Shown: positions 1-43,331, counted from the first letter of the stretch. The stretch is 64,000 nucleotides of DNA from Doris montereyensis (GCA_037039925.1 JAXRKP010000013.1:510316-574315), one strand, 5' to 3'. Notes: generated by a model not told the origin, from the sequence alone. Numbers and translations are program-made.

Positions 1-190
1 TTGAGTTTTTTTATTTGCTTTTGACTATGGCACATATTATAAGGAACACTTTTACAGATTTAAAAAATTGTTTGATCTATTTTAAGCTGCATCACTCACT
101 TTTGAGCTCTTGTTCTTTTTTTCTTCTTTAAAGTAGTGAAGAATATGCCTGCATATTTAAAACATTGAAATGATTATTTTAGCCTTTCAG

Positions 191-3100
191 GTTGAATGGT
201 CTTTTGACACCTGAGAGCAATGTCATGTTTGATAAACGACTCAGATTACAGTAAGTTTGTTTTCCTATGACTATAACTTCCTTTATTTTGTTTTCCAATT
301 TTGCTTACTGAGACCTGCTTACCCCTGTGGTGTCATGCTTCTCAAGACTAATCTGAGACTGAGAGTGAAAGCTGTACTTATTCAATTATTACAAATAATG
401 AAAATGATTACAGTGAGACACCCCTGCCTCATCACCCAGTCACTCACTATTTTCTCTTATCTTCTCTGACTTCATATCCCTTTAAGTTACTTTAACTTCA
501 ACGTCATGTCATTATTGTCATAGTCCTTCATTTTATCCCCCTCCTCACCGTCATGGCTCGCTCATTCTATCATTCCCTTACTTTTAAATGATGCATTTTC
601 CCTACTTATTTCTCCTTTTCTGGGGTTTTCTATTGCTATACTCTTCACTCTTTTTTCCTCTCTTGACTCAGGTGTGAATGAGTATCCAGCTATAGGAAGA
701 GAAAGATTTTTGGCAGAGTGTTAGTATGACACGCCTTGAAGGCTGCTCTACTGTATGCTCCTCAGGGAGTTGAGGGCTTTGAATGAAACGGCCTGCTGGG
801 GGATAAATGATGTGCAGTCAGTGGGATACAGACTTATTATTAAATCCATCTTTATCTTTTAACATTTTGAGATGCTTACAGAGCAACATGTGAGCGTATC
901 ATTGGATTTGGAACTTTCATTAAAATGCAGCCATTGCAACACAAAAAGTGTAGATAACTGTATTAATAATAAATACATAAAGGAACTGAAAAGTCAACAA
1001 CTTTGATACTTAAATCTAGGTCAACATGATTGCACGTAGGACTCATGCTGAATCAGCCATCCCCATCCCATAGGTGTGTAGAATGGTGATGAGTAAATTT
1101 TTCTCAATCTGAACATGTGTAATAAAAGATCTGATTTTTTGCTGCCCCATTGTTGAGTCAAATTTGCATAAAAAATATGGGAAGTTGCAATATTAAGAAG
1201 ATTTCCTGACCAGTTAAAAAAATCTTATGCCAATAATTGAAAACTCAATTAATTTCTATATGATATTAATTTTCATTGTGTAGGAACATTTTTCAAGATG
1301 TGCCAAAATCTAAATATGAGAAGCCATGGTACAGTAGTGAGGTTGTCAGGACTGATCACAAAATCTTGCAAAGTTTGAGTTATTGCTATTTCTGCGCTGT
1401 CTTGAAATAGCACTGAAAATGTCAGTAAAGAAGATAGACAAAAGTTATTTGAACAGTACGATAGAAATCAGCTAAAAGACCTAGTCCATCTGTCTACGAT
1501 TGTGCACACACATCCTGTTGATCATCTGTTTTTGTTTCTTTTTTTCCCCAAATGCCATACATCTTTCCTTTCCTTCCTTTTCCTTTCCTTTCACTGCGTT
1601 GTCATCACTTGGCACTTACCGCCTATAGACGACTTGAAATCATTGACACTTGACATGTGGACATGGAATGAAAGTGAGAGCATGAGAGATGTCATTAGTC
1701 TAGACAGCCTCTCCTTCCCTCACCTCGCTGTCATCAATTCATTCAGAGCACTGCTACAATGTGCTACATGTATACATAAGCCCACCGACAGGCCCTATTG
1801 TACGATGTCTGACTAGTCGTTATTGATATTGTCACCGCATAAATACGATTTTCCTCTTTAGGGTATTATTTATTTTACAGTCACATTAGACTTAGAGAAG
1901 AAGAAGATCTTTCTAAATCCGAGTTAATTATCTTTTTATCTCGCTATCAAGGTATTTTTTATTAACTTAAAGTTAAAGAAGAAAAAACCCACATGGATTT
2001 GGATTGATCACACTTCACACTATTCTTGAGTTCTTGTTTTTTCCAAGCCTGCTACTTTCAAGCTTCACTGTATTTATTTAAATGTAGCAAGTCAGTAGAC
2101 AGAATTTTACCAATCACCAGTGTTTGAGTTAAAAAAACAGAACAGATGTAATACTGAATACTCTGAAATGTCCTTGCGCTTCAAACTGTATTAAAATTAA
2201 AGTAATTATATACTTATGTTTTAGCAACTGATTGCTGTGTTATTTTGTTCATAGAGACTCCAGTTGGGGAATAAGAGATACAAGTGATCTAGATATACTA
2301 GCAGAGAAAAATGGACTGAAATTCGAGACAATGGTCAGTCCTTAATACAAATATATTTTATTGTGGTCTCTGTTGATAAGATGTTTGAGATAATCTTAAC
2401 TTGTTTAGATGCCACTGCCAGAGACATTTCATAATAATATAATAATACTTTTCATGTCTACATAATTGTTGTGTTTTTTCAAATGGAAAGAAACAAGATC
2501 AGTTGCTAAACTCTCTATTTAACTTTTTTTTTTTTAACTGCTTTTTGTTTTGCATCTGCAGATTTAGAAATGATGTATGAAAAATGTATTTACTTCTTTT
2601 ATAAGCTTCTTTTTTTGTATGCTTTTTCTTCCCTGTTGATTTATTACTAAAAATATTAATTCTAGGTACATGTAATTTTAACTGTTTGTATATATAGTTT
2701 TAATTTAAGCAAAGACCATGGTTACTGGAATTGTAAGAGAATTTTCCACTTTACACAATTTTAACTCTGAATGTTAAATCATGTGAAGAGAATATCCATC
2801 TAGCATAGGCTATTAAGTTGTAAGTGCTTGTTTTCTTCCTAATATCAGCTTTCCTCAAAATTTTTTGAACATTTTAAAAAAAAATTTTCCTTCTCATCTG
2901 GATTCTGTTTTGTAGGGGTCATTATGGAGTAACTGAAAATGAAACAAAACTAGATCTGTATATCCAAATAAAGGAAGTCAGTGTAATCTACATTGTATGC
3001 TAAAAATATTCTATTGATTACATTTGACATATATCAACCATTTGCTGGCATCATAACATTTAAACAGGACCATGATAGACATTGTAAGCTTTACCTCATC

Positions 3101-3539
3101 ACTTAAACAATAGTGTCTATAACCATTTTTTTGGTAAATATGGGTAGTTGTTGTTATGTATGTAATGAGAAACCCTTTAATTAGAATTAAATTAGATCTA
3201 AATACTTTGAGAAAGATTGCCATCAGGTGGGTTTAAGAAAAAACCCAAATCCAAACAAATTGCTTGGATCTAGTTATTTTGTTTCATGCATATCAATACC
3301 GTGTATATCATGTTGATGTGCTTGAGTTGGTCTGCTGACTGTATCATCAGGTGTTGCAATGAAATGGAATTGTGATAATAATTTGTATTTATCAGTATGT
3401 TATATTCACTTGTCATCTGTAGCCTATGCAGTGAATGAAAATGAAAGAAAAATTTTTATTTTTATTTTCACTTTATTTTCAGGTTGACATGCCAGCGAAT
3501 AATAAGTGCACAATATATCGCAAATGTCCTGCCAAGTAG
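191..3539 (+). CDS. METTL26: METTL26-like (UPF0585/DUF938) protein, 3' part of gene
   Basis: Three spliced exons give the C-terminus of a METTL26/UPF0585 family protein, a predicted SAM-dependent methyltransferase of poorly known function. Exons: 191-250 (after tttcag, before gtaagt), 2255-2333 (after atag, before gtcagt) and 3483-3539 (after ttttcag, ending in TAG). Phases agree at both junctions. The first exon reads LNGLLTPESNVMFDKRLRLQ, like the family's ISPQSN-FDLMLR stretch. The second carries WGIRD and the third VDMPANNKC followed by YRK, matching the family's ending VDMPANNKCLIFRK. The N-terminal SAM-binding half lies outside the window. AATAAA signals occur at 3562 and 3968. The gene converges with HGS. 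The family match is from memory; no search was run. Confidence 0.82.
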
Positions 3540-5222
3540 AAACTTTACAGACTCAAAAGCAAATAAATATAATAATGATGTGAAGATAAAACATGTTTTT
3601 GACTTTTTTGCCTCCATCATTGCGTCTTGTCTGTTTTTGTTTGTTTTAGGACGTTATTTCGAGTTTCTTGCAAAATTTATTAATTATGAATTGTGGATAA
3701 ATTTCAATTCTGGTAATTAAATCTAAATACAAAAGAAATAAGACTTTTTGTGTTATTAATTGCTGTTACATTATGACATCAGTGTTTTTGCAGTGTGAAA
3801 ATTGAGGCAGTATGAATGGTCAAATTTACTTTGTACAATATTATTTGTAATCTTTGTCTTTTGAGCTGTCAAGGCTGCACACACCCAGTGCGTGTAGCCT
3901 TGACTGAATTCTACTAGATCTGGTCTAGTTCTACCTTCAGTAAATTATGTACACCGTATCTCCATAAAATAAAAATACCAAAGATGAAGATTGAGAGATT
4001 TATATAATCTAGATTCAGATCTAGGCACTACATAAATTAGCTGTGACTAGAATCTTGATCAAAATATTATTTAAGGTCTTGACTAATTTAGATTATGTAG
4101 GCACTAAATCTAGATCTTTTTACCATCAGTCACCAGATTTTAGATATCAAACTCTGGTGTTTCTGTGGAGCTATTGTATAGTTTAGGCAGAACTAGACTA
4201 GATCTACTAGATAAGAATATACAAGACAGGCCAAGGCAATACACACTTTCAAAAAATTAAAACATTGTCTTCTCTTAGTACTTAAGTAACACAGGGTTGT
4301 TATCGTCATAGATTGATGGAACGCCTTGTGTTTGGGACCAATGCAGGAATAAAATACATATAGGCATACTGATTGAAGACTAAATGGCTTCACATCTCAC
4401 AGCCCTCATCTATTTTCATCTCAGTGGATTCCTACATGTTTTTTCTTGGAGTTGCCAGTAACGCCAGCCAGAGTAAAGCAAACCACTGCATGGCATGCAT
4501 GTATAAATCACCCTTTATATTCTGGGTCATTCTTTTTAAGATGGAATAAACTTGATGGTGAAAGGGGATGAAAACCATATCACATTCAGCACAAAGCTCT
4601 CTTTTGCTTGAATTTCATCACAACAATCTAAAAATGAAACATGAAAGTAGTGGGTTTCCGCTTTTCTTTGTCCTTTATTCATTTTCACATTCGTGGTGAA
4701 GAGTGGGTAGCTATGGGAGTCGTGCAGAATAAGCAGTAATCTCAAGATGAGGGAGGACCCATTACTTTGTTTACAATTTCAATTACATGCACTTCAGATT
4801 GACTTTGAGTATCTACACAGTAGGCTACTCAGCTGTAGGCCAAACTAGCTAAGTGAACTGAGTGTACATATATGTTTGTGATGAATCATATTTACATTTA
4901 CACACTGTGCAGCAATAATTATTTGTAAGTTAACTATTTTAACTACTGTATATAACATTGTAAAATTTTGTTCTTATTCGATGGATATTTTTTATCAGGT
5001 CTACCAGTACTCTTATCAATGATTCCGTCATCACGCTGTTGTGATTTCTTGATGTACATTAATGAACTAGGTTGGGTGCCAAGTTCAGTTGTGACAATAT
5101 ACTGACCAACACTAAGTTAAGTTCTCACCTCTGAGTGCCTGGTCCTACAACTGCAAGACAAAATTAACAGCTGCAAATCCAAAAATAATTTACAATGACA
5201 TGAACAGACCTTAGAATAGCAG

Positions 5223-5811
5223 TACAGTAGTCTCTGCCAAAATGCACGGTCTACGGGTGACAAAAAAAAAGGCATTATGGCGAAGGTGCATTTTGACGGA
5301 GTCAAGGGCCACAACTTTTATTTACATTGCCATTCTTGTTTGGACATAAACTCTTTTGTTTTATTAATTGTTTGTTATCGTTAGGGTTTTGTTTGTTGTT
5401 ACTTGGTATGAGGATAAGTCCCAATTATAGGCCTAACCTCTTCTCATAGATTTTTCACTCTTCTTTCACTTAAGACTACAAGAAAAGATGGGATGGTGGA
5501 GACATTCTCCAGCTAGGAATAGTTTTTTTTAATTTGTTGACGCGCATGTGTGCAAACAGTTAATACAGAACTAGATGCCACACACACTCACGTATGACAG
5601 AATTTGTTACAGGGACGAGGCAAAAAGACGTCTATTTTTCACATGAATTGAAGACGTTCTTACAAAAACATGTTGCATTTTGGCGAAGTCAAGCCAGCCG
5701 TTGATGCCTTTTGAGGGGGGTGATTAACGGTGTAAAATTTGGTTGCATGAAAAAATCATGCCTTATAACAAATCGCATTTCGGCGGATGCAATTTGGCGG
5801 AGCCTTCTGTA
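5223..5811. mobile_element. TA-flanked TIR element (non-autonomous, pogo/Tigger-like ends)
   Basis: Left end TACAGTAGTCTCTGCC and right end GGCGGAGCCTTCTGTA form an imperfect terminal inverted repeat of about 50 bp with TA at each edge. The interior has no transposase frame. Assignment to the Tc1-mariner/pogo superfamily is inferred from the TA target and the CAG termini. Confidence 0.65.
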
Positions 5812-7789
5812 AGGGGAGGGGGGGAAGAATTCATGAGGAAGGCACATTTACCACAAATCGGCCAAATCTCGTTTATTGAACTACTGGATAGACATTGACA
5901 CCATAAAAAAGCTCAGTAGTGATTCTTTCATTTTATACCATCTTTTTAGAAACAATACCATTACCAGCCTAGCCGTCAACACATCGATTGTACCATAAAA
6001 GCCGAAATTTTATCTAAACTATAAAAAGTTGGTACTCATTTCAATCATCACAAAGCGCTTTGTCCGAAAAAAACTTGGAGGAATTATTTTCAATATTAGT
6101 AATTAGCTAAGATCGGCTGTAAATTACGGGATACATTCCACTCACCTGATACAAGAAAAGTGCATGAGTATAAGGGACTTGGAGCAGTTGACATAGGGTC
6201 GACAAGAAGTATTTGAGAGCCTCTCAAGATTGTATGATGTTTTAAAGTATTATACTATTCTTTTCTAGGTTTTATATTTGAAAAAAACATTCAAATAACG
6301 GAACAAGTTTTAAATGCGACTCTCAAAATGTTACCTCTTGACAGTTATCTGCAATCTACTTTTTTTATTCATTGTCCGATTGCCCCCAATTTTGGTATAT
6401 ATATTATATAGCATCTATGACGCAATACAAAATTTTAAATAGTGTGCTTTTTTATATCTTCAAATTTTTGCAAAAAGAATTTTTTTTGTGATTAAATTTG
6501 CCAAAAATTGGAAAGGTTGCTATGATATGAATTAATAAAATCAATGGCTGCCACACACTAGTTGGCTCGCTGACAGTCATCGTCGAGGTGCAAGGCTGCC
6601 CACAAAGTTTTAGGAGTTCACGGGGCAGTGTGACATCTGATCAAGCCATCACCAATCTATTGAATTCAGTTGCATGGCGATCATCTGGTCTCACCCAAGC
6701 CAAGCCAAACTAGGATGATTCCATTCTTTTCAATTTAGTAGGAGACAACAAGACCAATTATGTATTTGTGCAAACACATTCTTATTATCAGCTCAATCAC
6801 ACACACTTTCGAAACAGACCAGTTCACATTTACACCCCTCTAGCAATAAACTTGTCCTTGTAAGATCATTCCATTTTACATTAGGGGTGACCAATAAATG
6901 AAAGCTGTATAATCAAGCCTACTTCATGCATAGTACAGCTGTTAACATCGTTACTACCAGTTTTCCAAGGCAAAGATAATGATCGACACACCCCTTTTGA
7001 AATTGACTCAACCACGTGCCTTTCAGACGTAAGCTTATGAGCCTGAAGCATCCTTTTCCCTGTTTACTGAATGGTTAACCAATCAGAGAGCATCATTTTA
7101 AAAGAGGATGAGCGTAAGGCAGTAAGAAGGTAATAAGGAAGAATATTCAGGCCTCTCTAGACCTATCCTTCCTTCCCGGCAAATGCTGGGCATCGCGCTG
7201 ACAGGTTTGTAGTGGGCAACCGGGGAAATCCCGGGCATAGCGCTGAACAGAGTGCTGTAACAAACCGGTATTTACCTGTCATAGCCTTACCAGGGTTAAA
7301 ACAAAACAGAATGCAATATTATGGAAGTTGACAAATCGAGATAAAAAAAATAAAAAAATTTTGGGATGATTTAAAAGGCCCATAAATAAATAGATAATAA
7401 AAGTAATACATAGATCTAAATTAGAAAGAAAAAAAGAAAATTAAATTAACACAAATTAAAAGAAGGAATAACGAGAATAAATGTAAAACATTAAATTTTT
7501 GGAAAATGCAATGAAAAAAACATACAAAACCCAGCTGCAAACAATACACTGATTTATCCACCCAAAAAGAAATGCTTCAAAGAGGTTAAGTACACTGAGT
7601 CCATTTATTTGATCATGACAAATAAGTAGATACATACAGGTGACAAAAAGCTGAAAGAACTTGCTGGTTTATTTTAAAATTCATAAAACTTCTTTATCTA
7701 TTCACACTATATTTAAAAGAGTGTACATATATACTTACATGGATCTTTATTTGATGAAGCACAGAGCTTAATAAGATTATATTATGTAA

Positions 7790-8300
7790 TACAGTAGTAT
7801 CAGTATGACAACATGTCACCTAACATCATGGTCCAATTACCGTGTTGTTATCTCAGGAAACAGAATTTTTTTCTATTTAAATTTGCCCTTAACAACATGC
7901 CCAGATCGGCTAACAACACCATTTTTAACAGTTGTCAAGACCGGTGTCTTTTTTACATAGATGTCAAATATTAAGGCATTTCTATTAAACCAGCGGGTAG
8001 ATGATCAAGCCATGTTAGGAAAATTCCATTGATTTGCTGCATGCTTTTCATGTAGAAAAGGATGGCTATTGGCTACATCAAGTTCCGTTTCCTGCAAGGC
8101 TGACCTTACCCTCATTGAACTGATAGATGTAACAAAGCATGATTGACAGGCTGGGTAAGAATTAGATTTAGTTATGGTTATAGTCTTAGCCTTTCTTGGT
8201 GCTGTGCATTAACGTTTACTGTCCGCCTACAACCATGGTCTGCCTGCAAACTGATTTTTTTATCTCCCCAGGAGCACGTTCTTAGACCACTACTACTGTA
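7790..8300. mobile_element. TA-flanked TIR element, second family
   Basis: Ends TACAGTAGTATCAG and CACTACTACTGTA are inverted and TA-bordered. Subterminal sequence includes tctcaggaaacagaat. Partial copies of the same family occur at 10313-10405 (left end) and 21765-21842 (right end). Confidence 0.55.
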
Positions 8301-9030
8301 TTGCATTCCATGTATGACCAGGAAAAGAAAAAAATGTATGGTACAATGATAATAAATTACAAAGCCAACATGTGCACAAGACAACAAAAACTGCTGAAAG
8401 TAGAAAGACCTCTTTTAAAATGATTAATGAACCATCTAAACAAAAATTTAGTCTGATACTGAAAATGCTATTATTTTTATATTTTAAAGCTATTTCAAAG
8501 AAAAGATCCACTTTTGAATTCTAAATTCTATTACTTTTAATACTTAACACAATGCTGCTACAATTAAAAATTCACTCAGGAGAAGAGAGTCACTTGAATA
8601 AGCAGGGATAACACTTTTCTGGCTTTGGCCGTAAATTCAGCATATTGGAAATTAGATCAATTTTCTGGCTACTTACTTCTTCCCAATTTCTTAATGGTTT
8701 TTTTAATGCTATTTATTTTACAAGAATAAGTATTGTGTTGACCTAAAATGAAGGATTCGTTTAGCCTTAAATACGAATGAAGTTTGATCTCTTTCCAATC
8801 TATCTTTCGTTTTACTTCTAAACCCTAGCAGTAGTATCACCCCCTCCCCCTTCCCACCTGGTAATCTACTGTGATGGAGTAGTGCACAAAATAGTAATAA
8901 AACACCATTATAACATGTATAGATTAAAAAAACAAAACAAACAGAGGCGAGATATGAAAACGTCCAGAACAAAGTTGGCGTGTATAAAACATTTTTTAAA
9001 TGAGGGAATGATAAACAAGGGAGTTTTTTG

Positions 9031-9318
9031 GTTTGATTTGATTTTACCCACATCCACAACTAAGGTGATCTCAGGGGGTATTGGCAGGATTTTTAATTTT
9101 TACCGGGACTGCCTTGTAAACAGCCAAGGGATCTTTGAGCGCCTTTTTATCGTCCGTCTCCGATGGGACTAGGTGTCGAATTACCTACTTGGGCCTTAAT
9201 GGAGGGTGTTAGTTTTCAGCCTTAAAAACATCTAGAAAAATGTTCAACTGTTGGGGCTTGAACCCAAGACCTTTTGGTTGAGAGGCTGGCACCTTACCTC
9301 TAGACTACCAAGTCCTCT
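9031..9318 (-). mobile_element. SINE family 1 copy (tRNA-like head)
   Basis: Minus-strand tRNA-like head with an A-box region GGTAGTCTAGAGG and B-box GGTTCAAGCC at 9240-9318, preceded on the plus strand by a body shared with 12688-13018 (AACTAAGGTGATCTCAGGG, GTAAACAGCCAAGGG). Confidence 0.62.
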
Positions 9319-9845
9319 GGAAATAAGGGAAGGAGAGAGAGAATGATACATGTAAAATTATGGGCGTAACATACCTATTTTAAAATTCTTATCGTCCAAA
9401 GTAATGCAGAAGGGACGCCAAACGAAAAATGACCGATTGCCACCACTCTAGTTGCAGCTTAGGTAAAGCAATGCTCTGTACTTCATACGAAACACATGTA
9501 ACAAAAAAAACTTAAAAGACAACAATTGTAGGCCCATATATTCATGCTAATCAATGCTATACGTCAAAACGTTTTTCATCACAGCGTAAATATCAGAATC
9601 AGATCTTTCCGATTTTTTTTCTCTCTCCATACATTTTCTTTCTCAAAGATAATAGCTAAAGAGAACACAAAAGCAAAAACAAATTTCCTATGCAAGGTAA
9701 AGCGTTCCATGGGGTTGTATGTGATGATAGATAATAATAATGTTAAATAAATACAAATATAATAATAGCCGGTCATATAAGAATAATAGGTGTAAGGAAT
9801 ACCTGCTGTAATAGGACAAATTAAACAAGGTGAGGTGAGGTGAGC

Positions 9846-38103
<28,258 letters not shown>

Positions 38104-38767
38104 AGTTCTTTCTGAAGTCCAAGGATAAGATAGAATCTGTGTCCTCAGAGGTTTCGCTTTTCGTTTAACAGATATAAATAAGAAAAGGTGTGATACTCGT
38201 AGATATGACTCAGTGACACCTGTCTATTGTGTAGCATCAGACCTTTACATCAGAAGAGAAGTAGATCTAGTGAAGGGCTAATAATAGCTAAACTAAAAAC
38301 AGGAAGTTGACCACCAATCTTGATATCTCTTAAGGCGTTAGAAAAAAGAAATATATACTCACATCTGGCTAAGGTCTCTGCGTGGGAAGTTTTTGGATAT
38401 GAGGGTTGCTGTGTTTGCTATTCGCGTAGAAAAATAAATATTCCATCATTTTCTTTCTTCATTTCAAAATATTGTGATCCACATATCAGACTTAAATATA
38501 TATACATGTAATAAGAGAGGTGATTTGTTGGGCAATTCGTAAGCGATGTCAAATCAAGTTAATTGAATGTGAAGATGTACGATTCCTGTCATATTAATTC
38601 GTGCAATAATAATCTAATATAATAATAACCTAGGTTGAGACAACGGCGTTTTCCAATCAACATAAATAGCGCTTAGTGATACAATTACATGCGCTATGTA
38701 AATGGTATAAATAAGTTAACTTATATTAATCTATACTTTAAATCAACTATCACTGATATGTATGGAC
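38104..38767. other. Upstream flank of HGS (likely 5' UTR/promoter side)
   Basis: AT-rich sequence upstream of the HGS start codon. No convincing core promoter element or upstream exon could be fixed by eye. Scattered short open frames have no family motifs. Confidence 0.4.
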
Positions 38768-38768
38768 C

Positions 38769-38827
<59 letters not shown>

Positions 38828-38840
38828 AATTATAATGATG

Positions 38841-38903
<63 letters not shown>
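38768..38903. repeat. (AAT)n microsatellite
   Basis: Two AAT arrays separated by an imperfect TTATTATAATTAT stretch. Confidence 0.93.
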
Positions 38904-41900
38904 TAATATATTTTTTATAGCGCCCACTCCCATCTTACAACAGCTGTAGGCGCATTTATACATACATAGTAAAACAAAACATGAGCAATGTACATACACA
39001 AAATAAAAAAAAAAAAAAAAAAAATAAATAAATGAATAAATTTCTTTTATCAGTTTCCATTCTACCTTTCAGTGCATTGGTTCAGATGCCCGAGATGATC
39101 TTTCTCCAGGATGCCCTGTCCTGGCATTTTCTATTTCTTTCAAAATGTTAAATTTCTATTCTTCAATGCCTTTTATATATCTTCTTCCCACTTTTTCCGA
39201 GGTCTGCCTTTTGGTACTTGGGCTTTAGCACTGTATACTGATTTAGCTATTCTATTGTCATTCATTTTGTTTATATGCCCAAACCATCTCAATTGATTTA
39301 TTTCTATCTTAGTTTTTATTTTACCATCTGCTTTAGTTTGATCTCTTATTGTTGTGTTTCTGATTTTGTCTCTTTTAGTTTTCCCTACTACTCTTCTTAG
39401 ATATTTCATTTTGGCTGCCTGTACCTTACTGTATTCTCTACTGTCTAAGGTCCAGGTTTTACTGCTATAGAGGAGAGTAGGACTATAAACTGTGTTGTAT
39501 ACTGCCATTTTGGTTTTTGTTGACAATTCTTGTTTACCTATAAATGCCTTTTCTTAGATGGTTATATATTGCACTTGCATTTTGGATTCTCTGTCTGATT
39601 TCTTCTCTAGTTTTCCCTTACGAGTTAACAATTACTCTTAGGTAATTGTAGCTGTGAACTTGTTCTCAATTCTTTCTGCCCAATTTAAGATTTTGTGTTT
39701 TAGCTTCCCTAGTTACTAGCATTGTTTTGGTTTTCTTTGCATTTACTCTCATTCCTCTTTTATTTAGTTCATTGTCCATAATGTTGATATTCGACTGAAG
39801 TTCACTTTCTGTTTTTCAAAATAGAACTAAACCATCGGCAAATGGAAGCATTGATACATTTACTGGTTTGAGCTTCCACATACCTACATTCATTTTTTCT
39901 TCATTTTTGAGGATGCCTTTGACTGAATCCATAAGTGTGATAAACAAAAGAGGACTTAGAATACAACCCTGTCTTACCCCTATATCTACATCAAATTATG
40001 TAGATATGTTTCTAGCTACTCTCACTGCACATGTTAGTTCATTGTAAAGACTTTTAATGGCTTCTATTAAATTTTGCTCTACATTGAGTTCTTTTAAGGA
40101 ATGCCATAGTCCGTCCCTCCTCATAGTGTCAAACGCCTTTTCTAGATCTATAAAACACAGGTGCAAGTCAATGTTTCTCACAAGGAATTTTCTATTATTT
40201 GTCTAATTGTAAATATGTGGTCTTGTACATTTCTTCCTGGTCTAATTCCACTCTGATGCTCTTCAATCTGATCCTCTACTCCTTTCCTTAATCTCATTTC
40301 CATTATCCTGGCATACACTTTTCCTGGTACCTTAAGTAATGATATCCCTCTATAGTTTGAGCATTCCATAGTTGACCCTTTCTTTTGTATTGGTACTACC
40401 GATCCCTTTTTCCAGTCTTGTTGGCATATTGCATGTAGTAGTTTGTCTGCCTCTCTCCTTGGTTTTTAATTATTTCTGGATAAACTTGATCTGCTCTTGG
40501 ATTTTTTTCTAATTTCACTTTTCTTATAGTTATAGCTGTTTGGATTTCTTCCATTGATATATTTACATCTTCAGCTGTCTCCTCTGGATTACTTGTTACT
40601 CTTACTAATTGATCTTTACTCCTTGTTGTATGTATTCTGGAGAACAGCTTTTGATTTCCTTGATAGCTTTCTTGAAGTTTTTGTCCAAACTCTTCCCATT
40701 GTTCCTGTTTTGCTTTCCTCACTTCCTCTTTGGTGAAAGTTCTTTTATTCACGTTATATATTTTTATCCTATCCTCTGGTCTCTTTTGTTTTCAAGTATT
40801 TCTTCCAGGCATCCTTCTTTTCTTTGATCTTAGTTTTGACATTCTCATTCTACCATGCTGTTCTTTTCCCATCTCCTTTAATTTGTTTCCTGTCACAGAC
40901 CTCTTCAGTACAACTGAGGAGTGTTTCTTTATACAATTGCCACTTTTTTCTATTGTGCTATCATTCAGATCCATCTGCCTTTCACTGATAAATCTTTTTA
41001 TCCTAGATTGGTATATCTCTTTTACTATTGGTTTGTTTAGTTCCTCTATTTTAAGTTTAGTAGCTTTCTTCTTTTCCTTTTCTGTTTGTTTTCTTCAGTC
41101 AGTAATCTCACCTATTGTCGGAACTTGAGCTCGACTGGAAGCTCCGTTCACGCTCTGCATTTATTTACAATTTTTAAGCATTTCTCTAACGTGAATTTTT
41201 ATAAAATTTATATCATTTTCTTCGTATTTGTGCCGTGTTTCTGATGATGTCATTTTCTGGACTTTTAATTTGAATTTCGTGGATTTTGATCAATTTTTAT
41301 CATCGAATGTTTTAAATTTATACGATTTACACCAGTGTTGTCTTCTGTGAACTCTTTTCATCATTTCGATTGACAATTGTGTTTGAAAATTTTACTATTT
41401 ACGCTGTGTGTGGTTTTTATGATCTCTTCATCACTGACGGTCATGTCCATTATAAATAGTACAGACGTAAATAAATATAGTACGTGTGAACTACTTGCAC
41501 TGAATCACAATAAAGTTTTGACAGCTCCCTGAGCTGCTAACACACTGAAAGTATGCAACATATACAAACACACCCATAAACGAGCACGCAGGGGAACAAA
41601 AGGTTGGAGAAAAAACAGAGGGAACCCTTCAAACCGTCTTGCCACTAAAACAACTCGAGCGAGCAACAAAGACCAACTTGATTCATCACAGTATAAAAAT
41701 AATTTACAACTAAACGTTATTCTATTGAACGCCAGGTCTGTAGGAATAAAGCTATTGTTCTCTCCGACTACATCATCGAACAAAACCTAGACATTTTCAT
41801 AATAACAGAGAGTTGGCTTTTCAATACAGGTGATGAAGTCATCCTTGCCCACCTCATACCCGTTGGCTATACTTTCAAATGGCAAAACAGACCATCGTCC

Positions 41901-42367
41901 AACAGAGGAGGTGGACTTATAGTTATTTATAAAGAAAGCCTTGGAATTAATAAAGTTGAAAATCAACATAAAATCACTTTTGAACATCTTGAAATCACAC
42001 TCAATCACAATGGTCAACTGTTTCGAATCGAGGTTGTCTATAGACCTGACCAAAGAAATAAGAAAATTTACATAAATCATTTTATAGATGAATTTGAGGA
42101 CTTCGTTTTTTTTAAAACTCTGCAGTCAGGAAAATAGTTTTTACTGGAGATTTCAACCTTCACATTGATGACCATGACTACGACGATGCTAAAAAATTCT
42201 TAATTCTGCTCGACAGTTTCAATTTAGTTCAACACGTTGATGAAAGTACACACATAGCTGGGTATATCCTTGATTTAGTAATTACACACAAAAATGATGA
42301 CCCGTCGATTACATCCCTGGTAGTTTACAATCCACATTTCTCTGATCACCATTGTGTATCTTTCACT

Positions 42368-42808
42368 TTGGCATTACCCAAAGCTATGCCAACAAAGAAG
42401 ACCATTAAATATAGAAAAACGAAAAATATCAACTTGAATTACCTAAAATCGTCAATTTTAGAAGCTAATATCAACGAGAAGATCAAACCCATTGAAAGTG
42501 TTGACGACCAAGTGAAAGTTTTCAATTACGAAATTAGTAAAATCATTGATTCGTTTGCCCCCATTAAAAGTGGCACCATTACCATAAGACCCAACTGTCG
42601 ATGGTACACTGACGACATTCGAAATACTAAGCAAGAACTGAGGCGTGTGGAACGAAAATTGTCGAAATCAAAATCAGACAGTAACAAGAATCATTACAAA
42701 GCCATCCGTAATAAAATTAACAAAATGCTGACTGACGCCAAACGAAGACACATTAAGAACTCTATATATCAGAATAACGGGCAATACCAAAAGAGCTTTT
42801 TAAAATAA
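42368..42808 (+). pseudogene. Nested LINE ORF fragment (between endonuclease and RT)
   Basis: 146 codons, Lys-rich, including RPNCRWYTDDIRNTKQELRR, typical of the L2/CR1 linker where W-T-DI-KR recurs. It lies between endonuclease motifs and the RT. Confidence 0.7.
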
Positions 42809-43331
42809 CAGCTGGTTTGCTCAGTCCTTATGTTCGCAGTATTGTTAAAGATTCAACGAAAATGTGTGAAAACTTCAACAATTTCTTTATTGATAAGGTA
42901 GCTAAAATTAGAGACCACCTTAAAATAATCATCAAAATCCATCTACTTTATGTATCGCTTCTGAGAATTATAATCCTGGGCCTAGCTCTACTTTCTCAGA
43001 ATTCGAGCCAACATCACCAAAGGAAATAGAAAATTTAATCAATAAAATGCCACCTAAAACTTGTGATCTTGACTCCATACCAACCTGGCTGTTAAAGGAG
43101 TTCTCAGATATTCTGTCTCCCTGCCATCTCAACCATCGTGAACAACAGCCTTCATAATGGCCTATTTCCATCTTCACTAAAACACGCTAGTGTGACCCCT
43201 ATCATTAAAAAATCATCGTTGAATAAGGACGAACTCAAGAATTATAGACCACTTCTAATCTGCCAGCCCTGTCCAAGATCATTGAGAAAATTGTTAACCG
43301 CCGTCTTACGCAACACTTCGATAGCAACAAC

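Larger units (their letters stand above)
3540..9845. other. Intergenic region between convergent METTL26-like and HGS genes
   Basis: About 6.3 kb between two convergent genes. It holds two TA-flanked TIR elements (5223-5811, 7790-8300), a diverged repeat at about 5860-6120 also found at 12370-12600, and a tRNA-headed SINE (9031-9318). The remaining sequence is AT-rich, and no open frame shows family motifs or splice support. The 3' UTRs of both genes must end here. No canonical AATAAA was seen on the minus strand close to the HGS stop, so that end is undefined. Confidence 0.6.

Noticed and set aside
1502..1816. 104-codon plus-strand frame
   Set aside because: Lies in the intron between METTL26-like exons, with no motif and no splice support.
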